Positions 26,684 to 34,725 of a stretch of 64,000 nucleotides of DNA are shown here, piece after piece; position 1 is the first letter of the stretch, and every line of letters starts with the position of its first letter. The notes below the pieces were generated by a model, which searched no databases, was not told the origin of the DNA, and saw only the letters and a program-made list of their open reading frames with translations. Made by a program: the position numbers and the translations under genes. This DNA comes from Bradyrhizobium sp. CSA112. Lineage in GTDB: Bacteria > Pseudomonadota > Alphaproteobacteria > Rhizobiales > Xanthobacteraceae. The stretch covers positions 1-64,000 of the forward strand of contig NZ_JAACFS010000010.1 in the NCBI RefSeq assembly GCF_029051645.1. The letters are read 5' to 3'.

Positions 26684-28008
26684 CCGCAATCGACAATGGC
26701 CTCAGCCCGATGCGCGACCGCGCGCGCTATGCGCTGCCCGGACGGCCGGCGCTGCTCGGCGGTGGCGTGGTCGCGGCGTTCGCGGCCGCGATGACGATGT
26801 GGGGAACGCTCGCGCCGATCTCCGGCGCGGCGATCGCCAACGGCAACCTCCAGGTCGAAGGCCGCCGCCAGAGCGTGCAGCACCCCTATGGCGGCATCGT
26901 GCGCCAGCTTATGGTGCGCGACGGCGCGCGCGTCGAAAAGGGTCAGCTCCTGATCCGGCTCGACGACAGCGACCCGCGCGCCAAGCTCGACGTGCTCACC
27001 GCCGATCGCGACGCTGCATTGGCCGCCCGTGCGCGGTTAATGGCGGAACGTGACAAGAGCGATGCGCCGGATTTCGACGAAGGTCTCCGCGCGCGCAGCG
27101 AGCTATCAGCCGTGCGCCAGGCGATGGCCAACGAGACGGCGATGATGGCGGCGCGAAAACACCAGTTCGCGGCCGAGACGGCGGTGCTGCGCGGCAAGAT
27201 CAAGGAACTGGAAGCGCAGATCGCGGGTACGCAGGCGCAGCTCGCCGGCACCGAGAAGCAGCGGGAGCTGCTGACGGACGAGATGAACGGCGCGCAGCAT
27301 CTGTTCGCGCAGGGTTATACGCCGAAGACCCGCATCCTCGCCCTGCAGCGTGAAGACGCCAGGCTGCAGGCCGATATCGGCGCGCAGCAGGCCAGCATCG
27401 CCGGCATGCAGCAGCAGATCGCGCAGAACGATCTTGAGCTCGCCAGGGTGGAGCGCGCGCGAATGAGCGAAATCACCGACCAGTTGCGCGCGACCGAAAA
27501 CAAGCTCGCCGAGCTGACGCCCAAGATCGATGCCGCCACCGACGTCATGACCCGCACGCGGATTACTGCGCCGGCGACCGGCTCCGTGGTCGGCCTCGAC
27601 GTCTTCACCGAGGGCGGCGTGATCCAGCCCGGCGCGCGGCTCATGGACATCGTGCCGACCGACAATCCGCTGATCGCCGCTGCGAAGCTGAAGCTGTCCG
27701 ACATCAACGACGTCGCCGTCGGCCACCGCGCCGAAGTGCAGCTCACCGGCGTCAACTATATCGAGCGCCCCCGGCTCTATGGCACCGTGCACACGGTGTC
27801 CGCCGACCGCCTGACCGACGACAAGTCTGACCAGGGCTATTATGCCGTCGAGGTCGCGCTTGATCCCAATGACGTCAAGAAGTCGCGCATCGACCTGCAG
27901 GCCGGCATGCCGGCCGAGGTGATCGTGCCGACGCGTCCGCGCACGCTATTCGAATATCTGCTCGGTCCGCTGCGCGACGAGATCACCCGCGCGTTCCGCG
28001 AACGCTGA
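26680..28008 (+). CDS. Type I secretion membrane-fusion (HlyD) adaptor
   Basis: Periplasmic adaptor of 442 aa. One membrane helix near residues 24-44, then the lipoyl-type half ANGNLQVEGRRQSVQHPYGG, a long coiled-coil hairpin (about 100-290) and the second lipoyl half TRITAPATGSVVGLDVFTEG, ending in the HlyD beta-barrel (GMPAEVIVPTRPRTLFEYLL). It joins the exporter to an outer-membrane TolC-like channel, which is not encoded here. Overlaps the exporter gene by 4 bases; 13 bases to the next gene. Confidence 0.94.
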   Translation: MTAIDNGLSPMRDRARYALPGRPALLGGGVVAAFAAAMTMWGTLAPISGAAIANGNLQVEGRRQSVQHPYGGIVRQLMVRDGARVEKGQLLIRLDDSDPRAKLDVLTADRDAALAARARLMAERDKSDAPDFDEGLRARSELSAVRQAMANETAMMAARKHQFAAETAVLRGKIKELEAQIAGTQAQLAGTEKQRELLTDEMNGAQHLFAQGYTPKTRILALQREDARLQADIGAQQASIAGMQQQIAQNDLELARVERARMSEITDQLRATENKLAELTPKIDAATDVMTRTRITAPATGSVVGLDVFTEGGVIQPGARLMDIVPTDNPLIAAAKLKLSDINDVAVGHRAEVQLTGVNYIERPRLYGTVHTVSADRLTDDKSDQGYYAVEVALDPNDVKKSRIDLQAGMPAEVIVPTRPRTLFEYLLGPLRDEITRAFRER

Positions 28009-28021
28009 CGAGGAGGTGGCC

Positions 28022-28930
28022 ATGGCCGAATCCGAAAAGAATGCCCGCCGCTCCGACGAAGCCGAACGCAGCCGTCATATCTCGGCAACCGAGTCCGTCG
28101 CTTTCGCCACCATGCTGCTCGGCCTTCTCAACGATGCCGACACCGTGCTGCACCGCATGGAGCACGAGGGGCAGTCACGCGCGACGGAGTCGCCCGTTCC
28201 GCAGGCGCATTCAGAGGCCGCGGCAGTAACGCCGGCCGATGCCGGGCCGGTTGCTTACGAGGACCAGCACGCCGTCACGATCGACATGCCGGCAGCGGGT
28301 CTTTCACCCGCAATTCATGCCGATGCCGTGGCGGCGGTCCCGCCGCAGGATGCAAGCGTCATCGTCGACGACACATCGTCGGCCAAAGTGCTCATCACGG
28401 AATCGTCGCCGGCACCATCGATTGTCACCGCGTCGATAGACCACGCGCCATCGGCGAGCACAAACAACACAGCTAGCGACAGCATCGCGCCACCATCGCT
28501 CGATCTCGGCGCATCCGTTCATAGTATCGCTGACACCGTCACCGGCATTGTGGACACGGCGCTTGCAACGGTATCGAGCACGATCGCGAGCCTGAGTGCC
28601 ACGGCGACGCAACTGACCTCGACCGTAACTGATACCGTCAGTCATCTCACCGATGGCCTGCTCGGCACCCTCATCGGCAGCACCCATGACGCGCCAAGCA
28701 CGGGCGTACTCGGGCCGCTGGTCGGAGATCTTGTCGGTCCGGCGCTCAGCCCGGCGGACGCCTCCGACACCACCTCGCATGGCGCGTCGCTGCTAGACAC
28801 CACAGGCGCCATTCCGACATCGCTGCTGCATCCGATGCCGCTGCAGCTCGGCTTTCTCGGCCAGCCAACCATGGATGGCCACGAGCCGCACGACGGCGCA
28901 TTCTCAGCGCTGGGTGTGCATCATTTCTGA
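28022..28930 (+). CDS. Ser/Thr/Ala-rich protein of the type I secretion locus
   Basis: A 302-residue protein with no known domain. The N-terminal part (1-60) is charged and helical; 60-160 is Pro/Ala-rich and probably disordered; 165-240 is an amphipathic run of Ser/Thr/Val units (TVTGIVDTALATVSSTIASL); the C-terminus is Gly/His-containing (LGVHHF). AGGAGG is 5 bases before ATG 28022, and the gene follows HlyD by 13 bases, so it is in the operon. It could be a second substrate or an accessory for export. Its stop codon overlaps the 3' end of the opposing HxlR gene by 10 bases. Confidence 0.6.
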   Translation: MAESEKNARRSDEAERSRHISATESVAFATMLLGLLNDADTVLHRMEHEGQSRATESPVPQAHSEAAAVTPADAGPVAYEDQHAVTIDMPAAGLSPAIHADAVAAVPPQDASVIVDDTSSAKVLITESSPAPSIVTASIDHAPSASTNNTASDSIAPPSLDLGASVHSIADTVTGIVDTALATVSSTIASLSATATQLTSTVTDTVSHLTDGLLGTLIGSTHDAPSTGVLGPLVGDLVGPALSPADASDTTSHGASLLDTTGAIPTSLLHPMPLQLGFLGQPTMDGHEPHDGAFSALGVHHF

Positions 28931-29277
28931 GCAAGCTTGACCGGCGACGTGCTGGCGTGAGCCGCACCGGCCTCAACTGCTTCCCACCAGTTACCCAGGG
29001 CATCGAGCAGCGGCACGAGTTTGAGACCAGCCGAGGTCAGATCATATTCCACGCGCAGCGGATATCCCTCGAATTCAGTGCGCTCGACGATGCCGGCGTC
29101 CTCCAGCTTGCGAAGCTCAAGGGTCAACATCTTGTGCGAGATGGTGGGGTTATCCCTGCGCAGGTCACTGAAGCGTTTCGTGCCCTGCTTCAGATAGTAG
29201 ATCAGCAGAGTGGGCCAGCGGCCGCTCATGATCTGCATCACCTCTTCGATGGGGCAGCGGGAGACAAGGTCTTTCAT
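28921..29277 (-). CDS. HxlR-family transcriptional regulator
   Basis: A 118-aa winged-helix regulator of the MarR/HxlR type, starting MKDLVSRCPIEEVMQIMSGR with the conserved Cys at position 8 that in some members is the redox sensor, then WPTLLIYYLKQGTKRFSDLR and the recognition helix TISHKMLTLELRKLEDAGIV. ATG 29277 is favoured over an upstream TTG because family members begin at this point. It is divergent from the GST gene with 109 bases between; ATTAC(N20)GTAAT lies there at 29281-29310 and could be an operator. It probably controls the GST. Confidence 0.85.
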   Translation of the reverse strand: MKDLVSRCPIEEVMQIMSGRWPTLLIYYLKQGTKRFSDLRRDNPTISHKMLTLELRKLEDAGIVERTEFEGYPLRVEYDLTSAGLKLVPLLDALGNWWEAVEAGAAHASTSPVKLAQK

Positions 29278-29386
29278 CTGATTACTCGTGGTTACCAAAA
29301 GGTGCGTAATTTACTTGGGCGCGGAGATGCTTAGGTTCCAGCCACGCTGCGCAGCGTGATCAGCAGAAATCACGGAGAACATGTGA

Positions 29387-30091
29387 ATGGAACCGATTCT
29401 TGTTTATGGCTTCCCGGTCGGAAGCTCCATGGGCCTTGTCGCCGCTCTCGAATGGCTTGGCAAACCCTATCGCCTATGCCGGGTCGATATGCTCGGCGAG
29501 ATGCGCGACGCTTCCTATGCCCGCATCAATGCCCGGCATGAAACACCGGTCCTGATCACGGATGCGGGGCGGGTGCTGACCGAGACGATGGCTATCGCCG
29601 CCTGGCTCGAGGCGAGGGACAGCGAGCGGCGCATCAGCTTCGCACCGCTTTCGCCGGAAGCAGACCGAATGCACCAGTTGATCGGCTTTGTTAACACGGG
29701 CTTCACCGGCGCCTTCTCGCCGCTATGGGCTGCGCTGGAGATGGCGAAGCCGAACCCTCAAATGCAGGCATCGCTGCGTGAGTTCGGCGCGGCGCGTGTC
29801 ATCGAACGGCATGACAAGCTCGAGAGCATGATCGGGGATCAGTCTTTTCTCATTGGTGAGCACCCGACGCTGGCCGACGGCATTCTGGTCGGCGTCGCGC
29901 GATGGCTCGATTTCCATCAAGTTGCGGATCCAGCACGCTGGCCAAAACTCGCTGCTGTGCGTCGACGCATCGAGGCCGACCCTGCCGTCATTTATGCAAT
30001 GGCATTGGAAGATGGCAGCATCCGTTCTGGAACGGGCGCTTGTGTCGGTCATATCCCACTTGCAGAGGTAATCGAGCGGTACGGCGGCTGA
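29387..30091 (+). CDS. Glutathione S-transferase family protein
   Basis: A 234-aa GST: thioredoxin-fold N-terminus (ILVYGFPVGSSMGLVAALEW, with ETPVLITDAGRVLTETMAIA as the glutathione-binding cis-Pro and Glu/Thr segment) and an all-helical C-terminal domain with the LIGEHPTLADGIL N-capping motif. The catalytic residue seems to be Ser of GSSMG. It is divergent from the HxlR gene, so likely induced by electrophiles or quinones. A terminator lies about 70 bases after the stop. Confidence 0.9.
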   Translation: MEPILVYGFPVGSSMGLVAALEWLGKPYRLCRVDMLGEMRDASYARINARHETPVLITDAGRVLTETMAIAAWLEARDSERRISFAPLSPEADRMHQLIGFVNTGFTGAFSPLWAALEMAKPNPQMQASLREFGAARVIERHDKLESMIGDQSFLIGEHPTLADGILVGVARWLDFHQVADPARWPKLAAVRRRIEADPAVIYAMALEDGSIRSGTGACVGHIPLAEVIERYGG

Positions 30092-30159
30092 ACGTCAACG
30101 CGCGTAGCAACATTGTCCTCGGTCATACTTGATCCTGTTCGCGGACATCATTTTTGAAA

Positions 30160-30209
30160 GCGGCGGCGCTCGGCTGTGTTCCGGTTCCAAGCGCCGCCGC
30201 CCTTTTCTC
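30160..30209 (+). terminator. Intrinsic terminator after the GST gene
   Basis: Perfect 11-base stem GCGGCGGCGCT / AGCGCCGCCGC with a 19-base loop, followed by CCTTTTCTC. Strong GC hairpin plus T-rich tail. Confidence 0.75.
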
Positions 30210-30277
30210 GCCGCCATCGTGATCCACGAAGCCAGCGGGGCGGATCCTGTGGGGGACAGAGTTCCCAAAGGTCCTGC

Positions 30278-31297
30278 GTGATCGTCCAACATTTGCTGCA
30301 ACACGAGTCATCTGCATCCCGCCGCGCGTTCCTGCGCGGCATTGCGTCCTCGGCCAGCCTGCTCGCGCTCGGCGGATGCGCCGGCTTGGGCGCGACGGGT
30401 GGTCGCTACGATGCGTCGTCGCTTTCAGTGGAACCGACATTGCTGGTCGCGACCACGCGCAAGCCGGTGAACGGCGGGCGAGCGAAGCCGTGGTTCGGGC
30501 CGGAGCGGGCTTCGGCGATGACGGTCGGACGGGCGAAGCTGGCGGCGCCCGGCGACAACCGCTTCTCGCTCGCCGCAGCCGGGATCGGCGGTTGGCGTCT
30601 CGAGGGCGTCGAGCCGGTGGCCGGAGACGTCAGCAACCTTCTCGGGCAGGGCAGCGGGTCAGACGTCCTGATCTACGTCCACGGCTTCAAGAACACATTC
30701 GAGACGGCGGCGCTCGATGCCGCGCAGCTCGCCGATGGCGTCCGGTTCCGCGGCCAGACGATGGTGTTCGCCTGGCCCTCCAAGGCCGGACTGTTCGATT
30801 ACGCCTATGACCGCGACAGCGCGATGTACTCGCGCGACGCCTTCGAGCGCGTGCTCCAGTCCGTCGTCACGACGCCGGGCGCCGGCCGCGTTCACATCGT
30901 CGCGCATAGCATGGGCACGATGCTAACGCTCGAAGGCCTGCGTCAGCTCTACGCGCGATATGGCGACAGCGTCGCCGACAAGATCGGAGCCGTGGTGTTC
31001 GCCTCACCGGACATCGACATGGACGTGTTCTCGTCGGCGACCCAACGCATCGGCCCGCTCACCCGCAAGATCACCGTCATCACCGCAACGAACGACCGTG
31101 CGCTGGCGCTGTCGGGGCGGCTCGCCGGTGGAATGACGCGGGTCGGCGCCGCCGAGAAGGCCGCGATCGAGCAGCTCGGGGTGCGCGTCATCGATGCGTC
31201 CGAGTCCGGCTGGGGCGTCATCAACCACGACCTGTTCCTGTCCAATGCAGAGGTGCGTCAGGTGATCCGCCGTTCGATCGACACCTCGGCGGCGTGA
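30278..31297 (+). CDS. Tat-type lipoprotein esterase, alpha/beta hydrolase (DUF900)
   Basis: A 339-aa alpha/beta hydrolase. The N-terminus has a twin-arginine motif (SRRAFLRGIA), a hydrophobic stretch and the lipobox LGGC, so it is probably exported by Tat and anchored by lipid. The hydrolase core shows YVHGFKNTFETA (oxyanion strand), VHIVAHSMGTMLTLEGL (nucleophile Ser in the AHSMG elbow) and late SGWGVINHDLFL (catalytic His). GTG 30278 is chosen: AAAGG lies 6 bases before, and the stretch upstream is the GST terminator region. The natural ester is unknown. Confidence 0.87.
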   Translation: MIVQHLLQHESSASRRAFLRGIASSASLLALGGCAGLGATGGRYDASSLSVEPTLLVATTRKPVNGGRAKPWFGPERASAMTVGRAKLAAPGDNRFSLAAAGIGGWRLEGVEPVAGDVSNLLGQGSGSDVLIYVHGFKNTFETAALDAAQLADGVRFRGQTMVFAWPSKAGLFDYAYDRDSAMYSRDAFERVLQSVVTTPGAGRVHIVAHSMGTMLTLEGLRQLYARYGDSVADKIGAVVFASPDIDMDVFSSATQRIGPLTRKITVITATNDRALALSGRLAGGMTRVGAAEKAAIEQLGVRVIDASESGWGVINHDLFLSNAEVRQVIRRSIDTSAA

Positions 31298-31316
31298 GCC
31301 AGGTTTTCGCAAAGGA

Positions 31317-31592
31317 CTATTGGGCCGCCCGAAGCCGACGCGACATTGAAAGTATCGCCTCCGCCGTCTCTAGCGGACGGAGTGTGGGATCGAGATGCGT
31401 GCCTTGCAGGCTCGTAACCGGCCAGCCGCGTCGCCGCGCTTCTTCGGCTGCATGATCATAAATCCTTGAAGTTTGAATGAAGCTGGCTGGGATATGATCC
31501 CACGATCCCGCCTGCCGCAGATGTTTGGCCGTTGGCTCCCAGCTCGATGCGCGGACCAGAGGTCCTGCGACAAGAACGAAATCTGACGACAT
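31317..31592 (-). pseudogene. Remnant of an alpha/beta hydrolase
   Basis: A 91-residue frame that looks like the two ends of an alpha/beta hydrolase joined together. Residues 1-28 match the first-strand VLVAGPLVRASSWEPTAKHL type of entry (HGAW-like motif in relatives); residues 32-91 match the C-terminal part, with IPASFIQTSRIYDHAAEEAR and a TSLQGTHLDPTLRPLETAEA His loop. The nucleophile elbow in between is absent, so about 120-150 residues seem lost by an in-frame deletion. A good ribosome site (GGGGGACC) still precedes the ATG. It could also be a short, diverged protein. Confidence 0.55.
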
Positions 31593-31650
31593 GGTCCCCC
31601 GGCGACATCGCGAACAGCCGATCTACAAGGCCAATACAGTAACAGGCATA

Positions 31651-32173
31651 TCAGATCGCCGACGCTATCAGTCCGACTCTCATATCCTTGGCGACATAGA
31701 CGCAGATACCGTCGGCAAATACGCGGCCGTTGGCAATTCCAACAGCCAGTTTGCCGCGCCTGACATGGCGCATGCTGACCTCGTATCGCACGCACTTGAC
31801 GTCCGGCTTAATGTCTCCCCGGAATTTCACCTCGCCGACGCCGACCGCGTGAGCCCGACCAGCCAAGCCAGTAGCCGATGATCTGCCACATGGCGTCCAG
31901 ACCCAGACATCCCGGCATCACCGGATCGCCGGCAAAGTGCCATTCGAAGAACCAGAGGTCCGGCGTGATATCCAGCTCACCGATGACATGGCCCTTGCCG
32001 AATTCGCCGCCGTCCACGCTGATCTCGATGATGCGGTCCATCATCAGCATGGGCGGCGCCGGCAACTGAGCATTGCCCGGGCCGAAATAGCCGCCCTCGC
32101 TCGATTTGAGCAGATCTTCCTTTGTGTAGGACGATTGCGGAGCATGAAAGTCGCGAGGGTTAGACAAGCCCAT
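31651..32173 (-). pseudogene. fabA: Frameshifted fabA (3-hydroxydecanoyl-ACP dehydratase/isomerase)
   Basis: The first frame (32173 down to about 31865) is a clear FabA: SSYTKEDLLKSSEGGYFGPG, APPMLMMDRI, then WHFAGDPVMPGCLGLDAMWQ with the catalytic His and Asp, and GYWLGW. At this point the expected glycine-rich link is lost and the frame changes; the remainder, HAVGVGEVKFRGDIKPDVK and VANGRVF-like sequence up to GLIASA, is in another frame. A deletion of about a dozen bases plus a frame slip near 31860 would explain it. FabA works in unsaturated fatty acid synthesis; no fabB lies beside it, and an intact copy is presumably elsewhere. GGAGGTGAC precedes ATG 32173. Confidence 0.85.
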
Positions 32174-32716
32174 GTCACCTCCGAGGATGTTTAGCCGACG
32201 GCCGCTGAACGTCACACGGTCTTGTCACGGCCGCTTTGTCGACGCCAGAGCCAGGTGGCAGGCACAGGGCTCCGGCCACCGGAACAGAAGCGCCCGAGGC
32301 GCCGGCAAAGTAAGCAAAGCTCTTGACGCTATGCATTCGGCTCGATGCCGATATCGTCGCCTGGTTCAAGAGCCATACAACAATGGCGGCGAAATCGCAC
32401 TGCATCGTGCAAAATCGTAAAGTGGCGCGCCACGGCCGATGAAGATGGGCACTACTGCTTCGCCGTAGCACTATGATGAAATGCTATGGAACGCGCGAGC
32501 GCGGCCCAGAGCCAGACAATATCCAAGCTGCCGCACCTTTGGGCTTCGCCCGAGGCACTCCGCTGGCTTGTGCCCGCAGGGTATTTCGCCCGAAGGGCCT
32601 GAATTCTGTCTGACTCGCCAAGCAAACTGGACTCACATTGCGGCGGGTGCGGATCGCTGGCGCCTTCTCACCGCGATGCGATGGACGCTGCGAATAGTGC
32701 TTGAGCCGGAGGCTCT
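32174..32716. other. Gap with decayed sequence and a repeat copy
   Basis: 543 bases between the fabA pseudogene and the NAD(P)-binding protein gene. It contains copy R1 of the dispersed repeat (32404-32478). The rest shows stop codons in every frame and no ribosome site of note. It is probably degenerate sequence. Confidence 0.5.
32404..32478 (+). repeat. Dispersed repeat, copy R1 (partial)
   Basis: Runs from ATCGTGCAAAATCGTAAA through TGGCGCGCCACGGCCGATGA and GAAGATGGGCACTACT to CTATGATG. Shared with copies at 33630 and 40420; the left 30 bases are shared with 34506-34538. Its open frame is broken by stops, so it is not a gene. Confidence 0.75.
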
Positions 32717-33430
32717 ATGGGCGGCGCGGGAAAGAGTCGGATTCTTGTTATTGGCGGCACGCGGGGCGTTGGACTTCTGATCGCCCGGCTGCTGCATGAA
32801 CGAGGCTATGCGGTCCGTGTACTGGCGCGCGATCCTGCTGGAGTTTCAAACAAACTGGGTCCCACGTTTGAGGTGGTCGCTGGCGATCTCACGAAAGAGG
32901 ACACGCTTCCTCCCGCGTTGCGAGATGTGGATCACATCATCTTCACTGCCGGCGCGCCGAGCGGACGGTATGCGCCGGAAAGCCTAGTCAGGGCGACGGA
33001 CTATGACGGCGTCATCGACACGCTTGCAGCTGCGCGAAGCGCCGGTTTCCATGGCCGCTTCGTCTATCTGAACACGATCGGGATCGAGAAGCGCTCGCTG
33101 GCGGGCTTTCTGATCAACCTGCTCAAGAGGAATACGTTGGTCTGGCGCCGGCGCGTCGAAGACAAAATCCGCTCCAGCGGCTTGGACTACACGATCATAC
33201 GCGTCGGCTTCCTTCTTGATCGGCCCGGCGGCGAGCATGCAATCAATGTCAGCCAGGGCGCCCTGCCGCTGGCGTTTCGCAACCATATTGCCCGCGCAGA
33301 TGTCGCCGACGCGTTCGTCGAGGCGATGGAACATCCCCGCGCATCAAGGACGACTTTTGAGATTGTGTGGGGCAGTGGGCCCAGGCAGCAGAGTTGGAGC
33401 CGGCTTTTCGAGCGGCTCAGGCCAGATTGA
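32717..33430 (+). CDS. NAD(P)-binding atypical SDR protein
   Basis: A 237-aa Rossmann protein of the atypical SDR (NmrA/HSCARG-like) kind: cofactor motif VIGGTRGVGLLIARLLHERG at residues 11-30, DVDHIIFTAGAPSG, YLNTIGIEKRSLAG, and SSGLDYTIIRVGFLLDRPGG, the usual 'L-x-Y-T-I-x-R' helix-strand. There is no catalytic YxxxK set of classical SDRs, so it may be a redox-sensing or epimerase-like protein. It is the first gene after the decayed stretch. Confidence 0.82.
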   Translation: MGGAGKSRILVIGGTRGVGLLIARLLHERGYAVRVLARDPAGVSNKLGPTFEVVAGDLTKEDTLPPALRDVDHIIFTAGAPSGRYAPESLVRATDYDGVIDTLAAARSAGFHGRFVYLNTIGIEKRSLAGFLINLLKRNTLVWRRRVEDKIRSSGLDYTIIRVGFLLDRPGGEHAINVSQGALPLAFRNHIARADVADAFVEAMEHPRASRTTFEIVWGSGPRQQSWSRLFERLRPD

Positions 33431-33629
33431 CCGGGAGCCGCATCACAAGAGAAGGAGCGGTTGCAATGACAACGGGCCGACGCGACCATTTGCGCGTACT
33501 GGCTCAGCGCGTGCGGTGGCTGATGGTCGCGAGGTCCGAATCATGGGCTCGAAAACCGAACTTTGCGGCCTCTTGTCGCTGCTGCAGGCGTAGAAACGGC
33601 GGGCTTTGGCGTTCGCAGTTTGTACCAAG

Positions 33630-33690
33630 GTGGCGCGCCACGGGCCGATGAAGATGGGCACTATTTTTTCGCCGTGGCGCTATGATGCAG
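33630..33690 (+). repeat. Dispersed repeat, copy R2, fused to the toxin gene
   Basis: TGGCGCGCCACGGGCCGATG, AAGATGGGCACTATT and GGCGCTATGATGCAG match copies R1 and R3. The repeat's ATG at 33648 is in frame with the following HigB coding sequence, so the repeat supplies the toxin's first residues (MKMGTIFSPWRYDA). Confidence 0.72.
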
Positions 33691-33941
33691 GAGCAAAGGT
33701 CTCGCTTGAACGCTGGCACGCGATCGTAAGAGGCGCGCAATGGACATCGACTGATCAAGTCCAGAAGGCGGCTCCGAAAGCCAAAGTGCTGAACCGCGAG
33801 CGTGTGAGGTTTGAGGTCGCAGGAGGAAACTATCGCTTGGTGGCCGCCTTCGATTTTCGTCGGCAGATCGCCTTTGTGAAGTTCATCGGCACCCACGCGG
33901 AATATGATCGCATCGATGCATTGAAGGTGTCGCAGTTCTAA
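33648..33941 (+). CDS. higB: HigB-family mRNA interferase toxin with altered N-terminus
   Basis: Toxin half of a type II toxin-antitoxin pair; HigB cuts mRNA on the ribosome. The core is clear: SLERWHAIVRGAQWTSTDQV, VRFEVAGGNYRLVAAFDFRR and FVKFIGTHAEYDRIDALKV, including the terminal HAEYDRID motif. Its first 14 residues come from dispersed repeat R2, replacing the usual ~20-residue opening (M-x-V-I-x-x-x-x-L...). Whether this form is active is doubtful. The antitoxin gene follows 9 bases later. A TTG at 33606 upstream is also in frame. Confidence 0.78.
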   Translation: MKMGTIFSPWRYDAGAKVSLERWHAIVRGAQWTSTDQVQKAAPKAKVLNRERVRFEVAGGNYRLVAAFDFRRQIAFVKFIGTHAEYDRIDALKVSQF

Positions 33942-33950
33942 GGAGATCAC

Positions 33951-34334
33951 ATGGACATCCGGCCGATTCGCACAGATCAAGATCACCGCGCAGCGCTCGC
34001 AGCGATTGAGGCCTGTTGGGGCGCACCGGAGGGTACGGAGGAGGGCGACAAGCTTGATGTGCTCCTCGCGCTCGTCGAAATCTACGAGGCCAAGCGATGG
34101 CCGATCGAGATCGACGAGACCTTCGATCCTATCGACGTGCTCCGGTATGCCATAGACGAATTCGGCGATACCCAGGCCGAACTGGCAGAACTTCTGGGCT
34201 CGCGCTCGCGTGCGTCGGAGGTTCTTTCGCGTCGGCGAGCGCTCACGGTCGAGATGATTCACAAGGTCGGTGAAGCGTGGAAAATCCCGGCTGACCTTCT
34301 TGTTCGTCCTTACAAGACCGAACGAGCCGCCTGA
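33951..34334 (+). CDS. higA: HigA-family antitoxin
   Basis: A 127-aa antitoxin with a C-terminal helix-turn-helix of the XRE type (GDTQAELAELLGSRSRASEV, then LSRRRALTVEMIHKVGEAWK) and an acidic N-terminal region (EGTEEGDKLDVLLALVEIYE) that would bind the toxin. Order toxin-then-antitoxin is the higBA rule. AAGGAG lies before the ATG. It should repress its own operon, although the operator upstream may be displaced by repeat R2. Confidence 0.85.
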   Translation: MDIRPIRTDQDHRAALAAIEACWGAPEGTEEGDKLDVLLALVEIYEAKRWPIEIDETFDPIDVLRYAIDEFGDTQAELAELLGSRSRASEVLSRRRALTVEMIHKVGEAWKIPADLLVRPYKTERAA

Positions 34335-34505
34335 CCCGCTGGACATCGGTTCAATGACACGCGCGAGAGACATGGCTCGGGTCGGGATTGCTTTGGCGTT
34401 CGTCTTAGGGCTAGCGGATTAGCATGGCTGTCGGTCGCGTCGACGGAGGGTAGCTATCGGGCGGCGCCGACGCCTAGATGCGGCAATTTCGGCCGCCTGC
34501 CAACG

Positions 34506-34538
34506 ATATCGTGCAAAATCGTAAACTGGCGCGCCACT
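34506..34538 (+). repeat. Dispersed repeat, copy R4 (left edge only)
   Basis: ATCGTGCAAAATCGTAAACT and GGCGCGCCAC match the left edge of copy R1 with one difference; the body of the repeat is absent. Confidence 0.65.
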
Positions 34539-34557
34539 CAGAATAAAACTGTGAACT

Positions 34558-34584
34558 CTTATATAATTGAAATTACTATATAAG
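34558..34584. repeat. AT-rich inverted repeat
   Basis: CTTATATA and TATATAAG separated by 11 bases, followed by TTTTG. It may end transcription from higBA or the autotransporter, or bind a protein. Striking because the surroundings are GC-rich. Confidence 0.5.
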
Positions 34585-34725
34585 TTTTGTTAGCCGCGCA
34601 TGTTTGACGGCTGGTCTTTCAATTGACGCGCACGGAGACATCGCCCGCGTGCCTGCGCAGTGTTTGAACTCAAGACCCCAACCCCGATACCCCAACGACC
34701 CTGCGCCGTTCATTCCCGACTATCG

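Larger units (their letters stand above)
34335..34725. other. Gap after higBA with AT-rich palindrome and repeat edge
   Basis: 391 bases between the antitoxin and the autotransporter (convergent). It contains repeat copy R4 (34506-34538) and an AT-rich palindrome (34558-34584) in an otherwise GC-rich chromosome. No gene found. Confidence 0.5.
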
